Positions 15,565 to 23,966 of a stretch of DNA of 33,666 nucleotides are shown here, in pieces (the stretch's first letter is position 1; each line of letters begins with the position of its first letter). The stretch lies in contig JAGATU010000054.1 of assembly GCA_017621115.1 (NCBI GenBank), forward strand, positions 1-33,666. The letters run 5' to 3'. The notes under the pieces are model-generated. The model was not told the origin of the DNA, made no database searches, and saw only the letters and a program-made list of their open reading frames with translations. The stretch comes from Lachnospiraceae bacterium (lineage in GTDB: Bacteria > Bacillota_A > Clostridia > Lachnospirales > Lachnospiraceae). The position numbers and the translations under genes are program-made.

Positions 15565-17351
15565 CCGTCATTCTCCTTACCGGTCTGCAAATTCTCCTCC
15601 GGCACCTTAATGGAAACAAAAGTTCCGGCACCCGGTTCACTGTCCAGTTCAAACTCTACCATCTGATTCGTTACCATCTTCAAACGCAGACAGGCATTTG
15701 CAATTCCGATATGTTTGTTCGTACGTAGTGTATCAATATTACTGTTCTGCATCTTTTCACGAAGCAGTTCCACTTTAACTTCATCCATTCCGGCGCCTGT
15801 ATCTTCTACCTCCAGATACAGCATACCGCGCTTTTTGTATATTCTGACGTATACCCAACAGGTTGTAGACTTTCTTTCAACACCATGCACACAGGCATTT
15901 TCCACGAAAGTAACCAATGTCAGCTTAGGAATATAGTAATCCAGACAATCGTCATCTATCTCCATCCGGTATTTCAGTCGTTCTCCGAAACGGTGCTTCT
16001 GCAATTCCAGATAGGCTTCAATAAAACGGACTTCTTCACGGATTAAAACCATATCGTTTTTCCAATTGGCCGTCTCCCTCTCAAGCAGCGCAAGACGTTC
16101 GACCATCTTAGCCGTTTCATTTTCACCTTTCAAAACACTGTGCATACGGATTCCCTCAAGCACGTTAAACAAAAAGTGCGGATTAATCTGGCTGTGCAAT
16201 GCCAAAAGCTCGGCATTCTGTCTTGCGATATCCATGCTCTGTTTCTCAAGCTGGTCCTTGTATGCTGTCTGAATCAATTCGCGGAACCTGTACACCATGC
16301 GGTTATAATTACGCATAAGCATACCAATCTCATCATAACCCCTTACATTATTCAGTTCCTTTAAACTGTCACCCTCCATCTGGTTGAAGGCATTACTCAG
16401 TTCCGTAAGTCTTGATACAATGGAACGGTTAAATGCCACCACAAGGATTCCCGGAAGCAGGATATTTACCGTAAGCATCATGAAAATAAGCGGCATATGC
16501 TGTCTCATGATACTGATCAAATCACTTTCCGTTTCCATTACCAGGATGCGCATATCCGCACCATATTTAGTAAACTCCCTGGTATATCCTACCCGTTCCT
16601 TGCCTGTTAAATATGTAAAATCCATTCTGGTACCGGAATCACCTTCGTTGGACCAGATAATTCTGTTTCCCTCGCATAAATACACCGGCATATTATAATT
16701 CATGCCCGACAACTGTCTTGTCAGACTGCTGTAATCCAAATCCACGCGGACCAGTTTTTCACATTTCAGGTCCTTATAATAATCCATCTTACGTATCAGG
16801 GATACTTTTCTAAGGGTATTGGCCGCCGGATTCTCATCTCCGATATAATAGAAGAAAAGCTTCATATTAGCATCCGAATCATGCATTCCCTGATACCATT
16901 TCTCTTTTTTGGCTGAAGAAAGCTTATAAAAATGGTTACCGTTAACAATGCTGTTATTATCGCTGTACATAATAACATATATATTGCTGCTACTGCTTCC
17001 GCTGATTTCGTAGAAATTCTTTTTTTCAATATCCAAACTGGCTTCAAAGAAATCCACACCGGAATCAAAACGGTTATTCAGAAATTCATTGATGTAACGG
17101 CTTAAGTAGATGGCATTTGCCATCTTAGATGCTTCTTCCAGATTGTAGTCCAGTTCCAATTCTACCGCTTCCGCAATCCTTTCCATCTCATCCTGTTTAT
17201 CATTTATTTCCCCATAATAAATAATTCCCAAAATAACACTATCCGTAATAAAAAGAGGAAGGAGAACACAACAGAGATAAAACAGTATTAATTTCTTCTT
17301 AATACTGTAATCATTAATTATCTCTTCCAATGTTCTCCATCGCTTCTTCAT
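15561..17351 (-). CDS. YesM-type sensor histidine kinase
   Basis: The 596 residues have two membrane spans: LILFYLCCVLLPLFITDSVILGIIYYG near the N-terminus and HMPLIFMMLTVNILLPGILVVAFN at about 285-308. They flank an extracellular sensor region of roughly 240 residues. A HAMP-like linker follows (IVSRLTELSNAFNQMEGDSLKELN). The His_kinase domain carries QINPHFLFN with the phosphoacceptor His392, and an ATPase domain has FVENACVHG (N485) and EDTGAGM. This kinase class senses extracellular sugars or transporter state and phosphorylates the YesN partner. The ATG has a GGGG-type weak site. It lies 18 bp after the GH67 gene and overlaps the regulator gene by 4 bp. It belongs to one operon with the chemoreceptor, esterase and GH67. 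Confidence 0.94.
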   Translation of the reverse strand: MKKRWRTLEEIINDYSIKKKLILFYLCCVLLPLFITDSVILGIIYYGEINDKQDEMERIAEAVELELDYNLEEASKMANAIYLSRYINEFLNNRFDSGVDFFEASLDIEKKNFYEISGSSSSNIYVIMYSDNNSIVNGNHFYKLSSAKKEKWYQGMHDSDANMKLFFYYIGDENPAANTLRKVSLIRKMDYYKDLKCEKLVRVDLDYSSLTRQLSGMNYNMPVYLCEGNRIIWSNEGDSGTRMDFTYLTGKERVGYTREFTKYGADMRILVMETESDLISIMRQHMPLIFMMLTVNILLPGILVVAFNRSIVSRLTELSNAFNQMEGDSLKELNNVRGYDEIGMLMRNYNRMVYRFRELIQTAYKDQLEKQSMDIARQNAELLALHSQINPHFLFNVLEGIRMHSVLKGENETAKMVERLALLERETANWKNDMVLIREEVRFIEAYLELQKHRFGERLKYRMEIDDDCLDYYIPKLTLVTFVENACVHGVERKSTTCWVYVRIYKKRGMLYLEVEDTGAGMDEVKVELLREKMQNSNIDTLRTNKHIGIANACLRLKMVTNQMVEFELDSEPGAGTFVSIKVPEENLQTGKENDG

Positions 17352-17369
17352 AGTATCCCCACTCGCAGA

Positions 17370-19358
17370 TTAGTAAATCTTTCTTCCCATCTTATCAGTG
17401 ATTCCGCTCTTTCTGTAAAAATAGGAATTAATCTGATCGCGCCATTCGCATGCATTATTTAATTGCATACCAAACCGCTCTCTTACATTATCATAAATCT
17501 GCTTTGGAATCAAATCCTGCAATTTTTCCCAGGCAACAATCATCGCTTCTACTTCTTCCACTCCTTCAAAGTGAGTGTCGTATATATGCTGGATTACGGT
17601 CTTGCCCGTTGATAATTTATGAGTATATGGTACATGATGGAAAAATAAAAGTAATTCTTCCGGGCATGTACGTATATCATTATATATAGAAGCATTCGGT
17701 TCGTGGTATTGTCTGACATAACCGGTTCCGGCATCTGTTCTGTCAACACCGAGACCAAAATGGTCTGCCCTATGATACGTTCCCCATCTGGAATATTCGT
17801 AACCGTCTACCGATGGCCCGTAATGATAATGAGGTGTTACCATCCATCCTATACCAAGTGGACAGGTATATCTCTCGTAAGTTGCCCTGGAACCCATGAG
17901 CAGGGAGACCACTGTATCTATAACTTGTTTATTCGTGGAAATGGTCATTGCCACCCATTCACGCGCTATCTCTTCCGCACTAAGAGTCGTATCAAATGCC
18001 AGTCTTCCGAATCCATAGAAATTCGCTGCCGCCAAATAATTGCCGGTCCAGTTTTCATCATCTCCGGTATTGATAACCGCCGCAATTCCGGCATTCTGAT
18101 TGCCGTAAGTCCTTCCGCTTATAACATCTGCAACCGTATCATTTTCTTCTTTACAATAGGTCTTAAAGTCCAATACTTCCTTAAATAACGGTATCAGATA
18201 ACAAACATCTATCTGCTGTCCGGTATATTCCTGCGCCACCTGCACTTCCAACATCTGATTGGTCTTCTTAAGTCCTCCCAGAAGCGGTGAAACCGGCTCC
18301 CTGATCTGGAAATCCATCGGACCGTTCTTTATCTGAAGGATTACATTTTCATGATAATCCCCATCCATCTCTATAAAATTATCGTAACCGGCACGCGCCC
18401 TGTCTGTCTTATAATCACGCCAGTCCTGTGTACAGTTATATACAAAACAGCGCCAGATAATCAACCCGCCGTACGGTTTAATAATATCTGCTAACATATT
18501 GGCACCGTCTGCCTGCGTCCTGCCGTAGGTAAAAGGTCCCGGTCTTCCTTCCGAATCTGCCTTTACAAGGAAGCCTCCGAAGTTTGGTATATTTGCGTAA
18601 ACCTCCGCAATCTTTTCCTCCCACCAGGCAATTACTTCTTTATCCAGCGGATCTGCACTGGACAGGTTTGAAAGTTCAAGCGGTGCCGCATAGTTTAAAC
18701 TTAAGTATAGTTTTATGCCGTAGTCTGCAAATATTTCAGACAGTTCTGCCACTTTGGCAAAATAACGTTCCGTAATCAACCATGTGGCATCGTCCTTTAC
18801 ATTAACGTTATTTATTACTACTCCGTTAATTCCGATACTTGCCACAAGTCTCGCATAATCACGGATACGCTCCGAAATAATAATCTCACCGTTTTCAAAA
18901 AAGAACGATTCACCCGAATAGCCTCTTTCAATACTATTATCCATATTATCCCAGTGATTGAACATACGAAGCGGATTATCCGGCTCACATGTCGTATGCA
19001 TATCCTTCAGGGATTCTTCCGTCGCAATTGCACGAAGAATATGGAATGCCCCATATAAAACCCCTTTTTCATCGGAAGCTGCAAGACAAACTCCCTGCGC
19101 AGAGCCACGCAAACGATAACCCTCTGCCTTTACGGAAGAATCTTTTTGAATCACAATACCGCCTTCCGTATCCGAAGATACAGAAGGCGATATGCCAAAC
19201 ATTTTTGAAATTCCTCTTTGCAGTTCGTTGACTGCGCTTTTTATTACCCTATGAGTATCATCGAAACCTTTTACGGCTATTGTATTTACCAGGCATTTAT
19301 TTTCATTTTCTGCCTTGGTTCTATAGTCCAGCCATAATTGTGTCCATTCTTTTTTCAT
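17370..19358 (-). CDS. aguA: GH67 xylan alpha-1,2-glucuronidase
   Basis: The enzyme removes (4-O-methyl)glucuronic acid from the non-reducing-end xylose of xylo-oligosaccharides. The 662 residues show the family blocks RMFNHWDNMDNSIERGYSG (131-149), GGFLVKADSEGRPGP (261-275) with likely acid Glu270, and YDNFIEMDGDYHENV followed by NGPMDFQIREPVSPL, which hold the second acid pair (Asp326 or Asp332, and Glu354). The length is typical and there is no signal peptide, so it works in the cytoplasm after import. The start has AAGGAG 4 bp upstream, beginning at the stop of the esterase gene (8-bp gap). Next to a xylo-oligosaccharide esterase, GH8 and an ABC importer, the assignment to glucuronoxylan breakdown is strong. 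Confidence 0.96.
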   Translation of the reverse strand: MKKEWTQLWLDYRTKAENENKCLVNTIAVKGFDDTHRVIKSAVNELQRGISKMFGISPSVSSDTEGGIVIQKDSSVKAEGYRLRGSAQGVCLAASDEKGVLYGAFHILRAIATEESLKDMHTTCEPDNPLRMFNHWDNMDNSIERGYSGESFFFENGEIIISERIRDYARLVASIGINGVVINNVNVKDDATWLITERYFAKVAELSEIFADYGIKLYLSLNYAAPLELSNLSSADPLDKEVIAWWEEKIAEVYANIPNFGGFLVKADSEGRPGPFTYGRTQADGANMLADIIKPYGGLIIWRCFVYNCTQDWRDYKTDRARAGYDNFIEMDGDYHENVILQIKNGPMDFQIREPVSPLLGGLKKTNQMLEVQVAQEYTGQQIDVCYLIPLFKEVLDFKTYCKEENDTVADVISGRTYGNQNAGIAAVINTGDDENWTGNYLAAANFYGFGRLAFDTTLSAEEIAREWVAMTISTNKQVIDTVVSLLMGSRATYERYTCPLGIGWMVTPHYHYGPSVDGYEYSRWGTYHRADHFGLGVDRTDAGTGYVRQYHEPNASIYNDIRTCPEELLLFFHHVPYTHKLSTGKTVIQHIYDTHFEGVEEVEAMIVAWEKLQDLIPKQIYDNVRERFGMQLNNACEWRDQINSYFYRKSGITDKMGRKIY

Positions 19359-19366
19359 AATTCTCC

Positions 19367-21277
19367 TTAACTGATGTCCATCACAAACGGACTCATCGGC
19401 AAACCTGCCTTATTATAGATAACGCCTCCATCCGGCGAATTCCTGTAACAATATCTGACTATAGACGGATTAGCTGTCGCATTACTGCTTACCGTAATAA
19501 TATCACCGTTAATCACCGCATCTGCCGCATATACATTACCGGCTTCATCCAACAGTTCAAAATCGATAATCTCATCCGTCTTATCCGGATTGGATGCATA
19601 CATTCCGTCCTCTGCATGAGCACAGGATATCACTATCGTACATCCGTGATTGTTCTGCGCTTTCTGTAATACTGCTTCTTTTGGAACCGGTCCGCTGTAT
19701 TCCACATCCATGCCATGTACATTCGCTGCGGCCAAAAGTGCCAAACGCCTACCGATTCCCTCTTTGTTGAGAGGATGCAAATCATTGTCCTCTCCCAAAT
19801 CAATAGCCGTTACCATGCCCGTATAAGGAATGGTTAACGACGACGCCTGCGCAACTCTCATTTCGGCCCATTCGCGGCCGGTAACATTCGGATCATTATA
19901 CATATCAATCGTAAAATTCGGAAGTTGCACATAGTAAACCGGCAATTCTTCATTCTGCCATTTACGACGATATCCGCTCACCAATCTTGCAAACAAATCC
20001 TTATATACTTCCGGTTCACCTGCATTGGATTCTCCCTGATACCAGAGCACACCATTTACCGTATATTTATGGCATGGTGCCGTCATACCATTGTAAAGAC
20101 CCGTCGGTTTCCAACTGGTAAAATCCGTCTCAGGACGAATGTCACATGTGGCACCGATACGATACTGCCAAGTACCGGTTAAGTCCACTTCGCACTCATC
20201 ATTCCAAATGGCGTACTTCTTGCCAACTGTAAAGCGGCCGCATCCTGTTTCTACCCTTACACAGATTACAATACTGTTTGTTCCTTCTTTTAACAATTCT
20301 CCCGGCACGACATACTTACGCGGTGGATACTGGTAAGGCGTATTTCCTACTTCCACGCCGTTGATAAAGACTCTGTCATTATCAACAATTGTTCCCAGCC
20401 AGAGTCTGGCATCCTTTCCGGCCATTTCCTTTGGCACGTGGAATGTTCTTCTAAACCATATTGCGCCGATAAAGTCTTTCAGTTCTGTATCACGGAAGAA
20501 AAACGGAATAGAAACAGCGCAGGCCGTCTCCCAGTCTGCGCTTTCCTGCTCCCATGATTCTTTTAAACCAATGTCTTCTCTATCAAGATTACCGTACCAA
20601 CATTCATCCTGCTTAAGATTCTTCTCTTTTTGTCCTTCCAAAAACGAATCATCCGCATACTTATCTGTCAGTGCAAGGAATTCATCATATCCTTCTAACA
20701 TATCCCGACCCATCCAGCCTTCTATTCTGGAACCGCCAAGACTGGCATTGATGAAGCCTACCGGAACGCCGGTCATCTTATATAGAGTTTTTGCAAAAAA
20801 ATACGCAGTCGCCGAAAATGCTCGAATCGAATCCTCTCCGGCCTCTATCCATTCCCCTGTCTCAAGTTCTTCAAGCGGTCCGTGGTAATCCACCCGCTCT
20901 ACTATCTTGAAGGTCCGGATAAATGGGTTGTTACAGTTTACTATCTCATCGGGGTACCTGTCTTTGACACGTTCCATGGGCAGTTCCATATTGGACTGCC
21001 CGGAACAAAACCACACGTCTCCGATTACTATATCATCTATAACAGACTCATTGCCTGCGGCATCATAAATTCTCATTACATAGGGGCCGCCCGATGTATA
21101 CTCCCGCATCTGCAACTGCCATCTGCCTTCAGTATCCGTTACGGTGTGATATTCCTCATCCAAAAAGGATACTGTGACCTTTCTGCCGGGGGCATCCCAT
21201 CCCCAAATACGGCATTTTTGCTTTTGCGCAAGAACCATACCGCTACTAATCAGTCTCGGTAGTTTCCATTCTGTCAT
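19367..21277 (-). CDS. SASA-family carbohydrate acetylesterase with inserted jelly-roll domain (probable xylo-oligosaccharide deacetylase)
   Basis: I choose the ATG at 21275-21277 (636 residues), preceded by GGGGAG at 7 bp; an in-frame ATG 36 bp upstream has no site. The SGNH/SASA core is clear: VWFCSGQSNMELPM with nucleophile Ser95, NGVLWYQGESNAGE, and DLGEDNDLHPLNKEG with the Asp/His pair. Between the first and second blocks sits a beta-sandwich of the glycosidase jelly-roll type (IWFRRTFHVPKEMAGKDARLWLG, DNDRVFINGVEVG), a common insertion in sialate O-acetylesterase homologues. No signal peptide is visible, so it acts inside the cell. The family name reflects sialate esterases, but the GH67, GH8 and importer context argues for removal of acetyl groups from xylo-oligosaccharides. 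It is the second gene of the chemoreceptor operon. Confidence 0.92.
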   Translation of the reverse strand: MTEWKLPRLISSGMVLAQKQKCRIWGWDAPGRKVTVSFLDEEYHTVTDTEGRWQLQMREYTSGGPYVMRIYDAAGNESVIDDIVIGDVWFCSGQSNMELPMERVKDRYPDEIVNCNNPFIRTFKIVERVDYHGPLEELETGEWIEAGEDSIRAFSATAYFFAKTLYKMTGVPVGFINASLGGSRIEGWMGRDMLEGYDEFLALTDKYADDSFLEGQKEKNLKQDECWYGNLDREDIGLKESWEQESADWETACAVSIPFFFRDTELKDFIGAIWFRRTFHVPKEMAGKDARLWLGTIVDNDRVFINGVEVGNTPYQYPPRKYVVPGELLKEGTNSIVICVRVETGCGRFTVGKKYAIWNDECEVDLTGTWQYRIGATCDIRPETDFTSWKPTGLYNGMTAPCHKYTVNGVLWYQGESNAGEPEVYKDLFARLVSGYRRKWQNEELPVYYVQLPNFTIDMYNDPNVTGREWAEMRVAQASSLTIPYTGMVTAIDLGEDNDLHPLNKEGIGRRLALLAAANVHGMDVEYSGPVPKEAVLQKAQNNHGCTIVISCAHAEDGMYASNPDKTDEIIDFELLDEAGNVYAADAVINGDIITVSSNATANPSIVRYCYRNSPDGGVIYNKAGLPMSPFVMDIS

Positions 21278-21328
21278 ACATCTACTCCCCAACCCCTTAC
21301 GGGATTTACACAAATAATTCTGTCTTAC

Positions 21329-23842
21329 TTATTCTGTCTTAAATGCAGAAATCTCTGCCTTCAAATCTGTCATATTAACATTCAAAATATCTGAAACCTT
21401 ATTCAGATTATCAACGTTCTGAAGAAGTTTTTCCGTAACACCGTTTACATCACGTACGCTTCCTGCACTTTCTTCGATGATATCGGAAATGTTCTTAACA
21501 GATTCAAGTGTTTCTTTACGCTCTGCGTCCGCTTTGCCCGTGCTTTCTACGATAGCATCCAGACCGCCTACCAATTCTTCCATCTGTGTATTCATATCCT
21601 GGAATATAGAAACAACCTTTTCTACTACTACAGACTGTGCAGCAACCTTCTCTTCTGCTCTCTTGGCATCCGCCATGGTGCTCTCTGTCTGCTTGGTAAT
21701 ATTCTTAACATTATCCTGGATATTTCCTGCTGCCTTGGCAGAACTGTCTGCAAGCTTACGGATTTCTTCCGCAACTACAGCAAAACCTCTTCCGGCATCT
21801 CCTGCTCTTGCTGCTTCGATGGAAGCATTAAGAGATAAGAGGTTAGTCTGCTCAGAAATATCGGTAATCATTTCTACGAACTGGTTAATAATGCTTGTTT
21901 CTTTCTTAAGCGCTGCTACACTGTCTCCTACCTGCGCGGTAATAGCTGTTGTTTCCTCTGCGCTCTCGCCCAACTGCTGAATCATGGTCATACCGTTTTC
22001 AATCATGCTCTCAGTATTGGAAACAAGTACTTCTACCTTTTCAACCGTATCACTTACTTCTTTGATATCCTGGGAAAGTGCATCCGTCTTCTCTACGCAC
22101 GCAAGTGCATATCTGGACTGTCTTTCCATACCTTCATTAATACCGCCGATAGCACGTGTAATATCTTCAGAATATCCGCTGATAATCTCGGATGCGGATT
22201 TAACTTCACTTGCTGAAGCTGCCAAATCATTGGTAGAATCATTAACCTTTGCAACCAGTTTCTTATTATTGTAAATCATATTGGTTGCCGACTGTGCAAG
22301 GCCTACAAATTCGTCCCTTCCCTTTGCAGTTACGGTAACAGTTAAATCACCGTTTGCAACTTCGCCAAATCTCTTGGCAATACGCTTCATGTTTCTCTGG
22401 ATACCGGATGCAATCCATACACCGATTAATCCTGCAATAATAATTGCTGCAACTACCAAACCAACAGTAAGAGTCTTAATAGCCTCTGCCTGTCCGGTTA
22501 CGACTTTCATCGGAACAAGTGCACATACTGTGGAATTATTATCTTCCAAACGGTTATAGATAAAGATATAATCCTTACCGTTATATTTCACTTCAGTAGA
22601 ACCAAAGAGTACTTCTTCTGCTTCTTCGTCCTTATCTTTCTTTTCTTCTTCTTCTGCTTCTGTCTCTGCCGGGAAAATGGCTGTATAGAAATCTCTGCCA
22701 TAGAATACCGGTTCGCCTTCTACAATGGCACTCTTATCGCCTTCTTCAATCGATTCATGAAGGAGCTCTCTTCCGTTTGGTGTAACAAGACCAAGGATAC
22801 TGCCTTCACCAAGATCAATTCCTTCGAAGAATGTCTTATAGTAATCGGCACTGATGTCAACGATAACGCAATACTGTTTATTATTGGACAATAACTGGTA
22901 GGACATAATGTAATCGTCCCGGCTCAATTCCAAATTCGTATCCAGTACATTATGGCTGTCAATCCATCTTACTAACTTTTTGCCATCCATAGGAACATCT
23001 GCAAGGTATTCTTCCAAGAATCCCTGAGGATCGTTAGTTCCTGTCTGTCCGGCTCTTGTGGTCATAATCTTCTTCTCAGCATTCGGGATAATATGTATAT
23101 TGCTGATAAAGTCATTGGACTTCTTAGAGGATGTAATATTGGTCTTGGTTAATTTAACGATATCTGCCATCGCATTCATATCATCATCCAACATACCAAG
23201 CGCCCAACTGTTTAATTCTGCATCCATAGAGTACTTAAGGGCTTCCGTTCCTACAAACGAATTACTCATCTGGATATATTCACCGAGCATCTTCATCGTC
23301 TGCTCTGTAGATTCCTGGAACTTATTCTGCATACCTTCGGATGATTTCTGGTATGCTGCAATACCTACAACAACCATAAATGCAATCGGCACTAAGAAAC
23401 AGACAAAAATTTTATTACGGATAGAGAAAAGAATAGACTGCTTCTTCATCTTCACAGGCGCTTCTTCTTTATCTGTACCTTCTGCATCTTCTGCACTTTC
23501 CGTACTCTTTTTCTTCATAAGCTTGGTTGCGATAGCCATTGCAAACTTGTTGGACTTAATCTTTGCCGCAACTGCCTTACCCCTGCTCAGTTTTACAGGT
23601 GCCTCTGATTCTTCCGCTTCTTCTGAAACTTCTTCCACTGCATCTGTTGCTTCCTCTGTCAAAGTTTCCACAACTTCTTCTGCAATTTCTTCTGCTTCTT
23701 CCGCCTCATCGGCTTCTGCTTGTGCAATCACTTCTTCTGCTTCACTGTCTACTTTCTTAATCTTTGAAAACAAAGCCCCAAATACATTTTTCTTTGCCTT
23801 CTTTTCCTTCGGTTCCGTTTCACCAAATTTCTTCAGTTTCAT
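21329..23842 (-). CDS. Methyl-accepting chemotaxis protein with long acidic cytoplasmic N-terminal extension
   Basis: The 837 residues are longer than usual for the family. Residues 1-143 are a Glu/Ala-rich, then Lys-rich, region without a membrane span. The first span is about 145-163 ([19 protein letters not shown]). An extracellular Cache-type sensor of about 300 residues follows, containing an acidic low-complexity insert ([13 protein letters not shown]). A second span ([19 protein letters not shown]), a HAMP and a signalling hairpin come next; the tip [29 protein letters not shown] is canonical. The protein would pass sugar signals to CheA/CheW and so to motility, but no che or flagellar gene is in the window. 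It is the first gene of an operon with xylan enzymes and the YesM/YesN pair, and its promoter shares the paired 22-bp motif, so attraction to xylan breakdown products is a sensible inference. Confidence 0.94.
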   Translation of the reverse strand: MKLKKFGETEPKEKKAKKNVFGALFSKIKKVDSEAEEVIAQAEADEAEEAEEIAEEVVETLTEEATDAVEEVSEEAEESEAPVKLSRGKAVAAKIKSNKFAMAIATKLMKKKSTESAEDAEGTDKEEAPVKMKKQSILFSIRNKIFVCFLVPIAFMVVVGIAAYQKSSEGMQNKFQESTEQTMKMLGEYIQMSNSFVGTEALKYSMDAELNSWALGMLDDDMNAMADIVKLTKTNITSSKKSNDFISNIHIIPNAEKKIMTTRAGQTGTNDPQGFLEEYLADVPMDGKKLVRWIDSHNVLDTNLELSRDDYIMSYQLLSNNKQYCVIVDISADYYKTFFEGIDLGEGSILGLVTPNGRELLHESIEEGDKSAIVEGEPVFYGRDFYTAIFPAETEAEEEEKKDKDEEAEEVLFGSTEVKYNGKDYIFIYNRLEDNNSTVCALVPMKVVTGQAEAIKTLTVGLVVAAIIIAGLIGVWIASGIQRNMKRIAKRFGEVANGDLTVTVTAKGRDEFVGLAQSATNMIYNNKKLVAKVNDSTNDLAASASEVKSASEIISGYSEDITRAIGGINEGMERQSRYALACVEKTDALSQDIKEVSDTVEKVEVLVSNTESMIENGMTMIQQLGESAEETTAITAQVGDSVAALKKETSIINQFVEMITDISEQTNLLSLNASIEAARAGDAGRGFAVVAEEIRKLADSSAKAAGNIQDNVKNITKQTESTMADAKRAEEKVAAQSVVVEKVVSIFQDMNTQMEELVGGLDAIVESTGKADAERKETLESVKNISDIIEESAGSVRDVNGVTEKLLQNVDNLNKVSDILNVNMTDLKAEISAFKTE

Positions 23843-23883
23843 AAGGTACCCCCTGTCCGCATCCTTCGTGCTATATTCTGTAT

Positions 23884-23965
23884 ATTATACCATTTTTCCG
23901 TCAATTTGCGCTACAATTTAGCACTTTTTCTAGACTTTTTCCGTATATTATCTAGACTTTATCCC
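23884..23965 (-). promoter_or_regulatory. Chemoreceptor-operon promoter with two operator copies 22 bp apart
   Basis: On the plus strand CTAGACTTTTTCCG (23930-23943) and CTAGACTTTATCCC (23952-23965) have a 22-bp period, matching the importer pair at 13871-13906 in sequence and spacing. A third partial copy, ACTTTTTC, sits 11 bp before the first (23923-23930). The -10 TATAAT (23884-23889) is extended (TGG) and lacks a good -35. Relative to the gene, the pair is inverted compared with the importer promoter and lies farther upstream. Confidence 0.65.
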
Positions 23966-23966
23966 C

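Noticed and set aside
21278..21313. An upstream ATG adding 12 residues to the acetylesterase.
   Set aside because: It has no ribosome site, whereas GGGGAG precedes the ATG at 21277 at the right distance and the protein then starts as family members do.
21317..21341. ATTCTGTCTTA repeated twice, 14 bp apart, at the chemoreceptor stop.
   Set aside because: It is a single short duplication overlapping coding sequence, without a partner elsewhere; chance or slippage is enough.
23058..23921. A long Ser/Ala-rich plus-strand frame (287 codons) opposite the chemoreceptor.
   Set aside because: Its composition mirrors the Glu/Ala-rich codons of the chemoreceptor's N-terminus; it has no ribosome site or promoter, and the minus-strand protein is clearly real.
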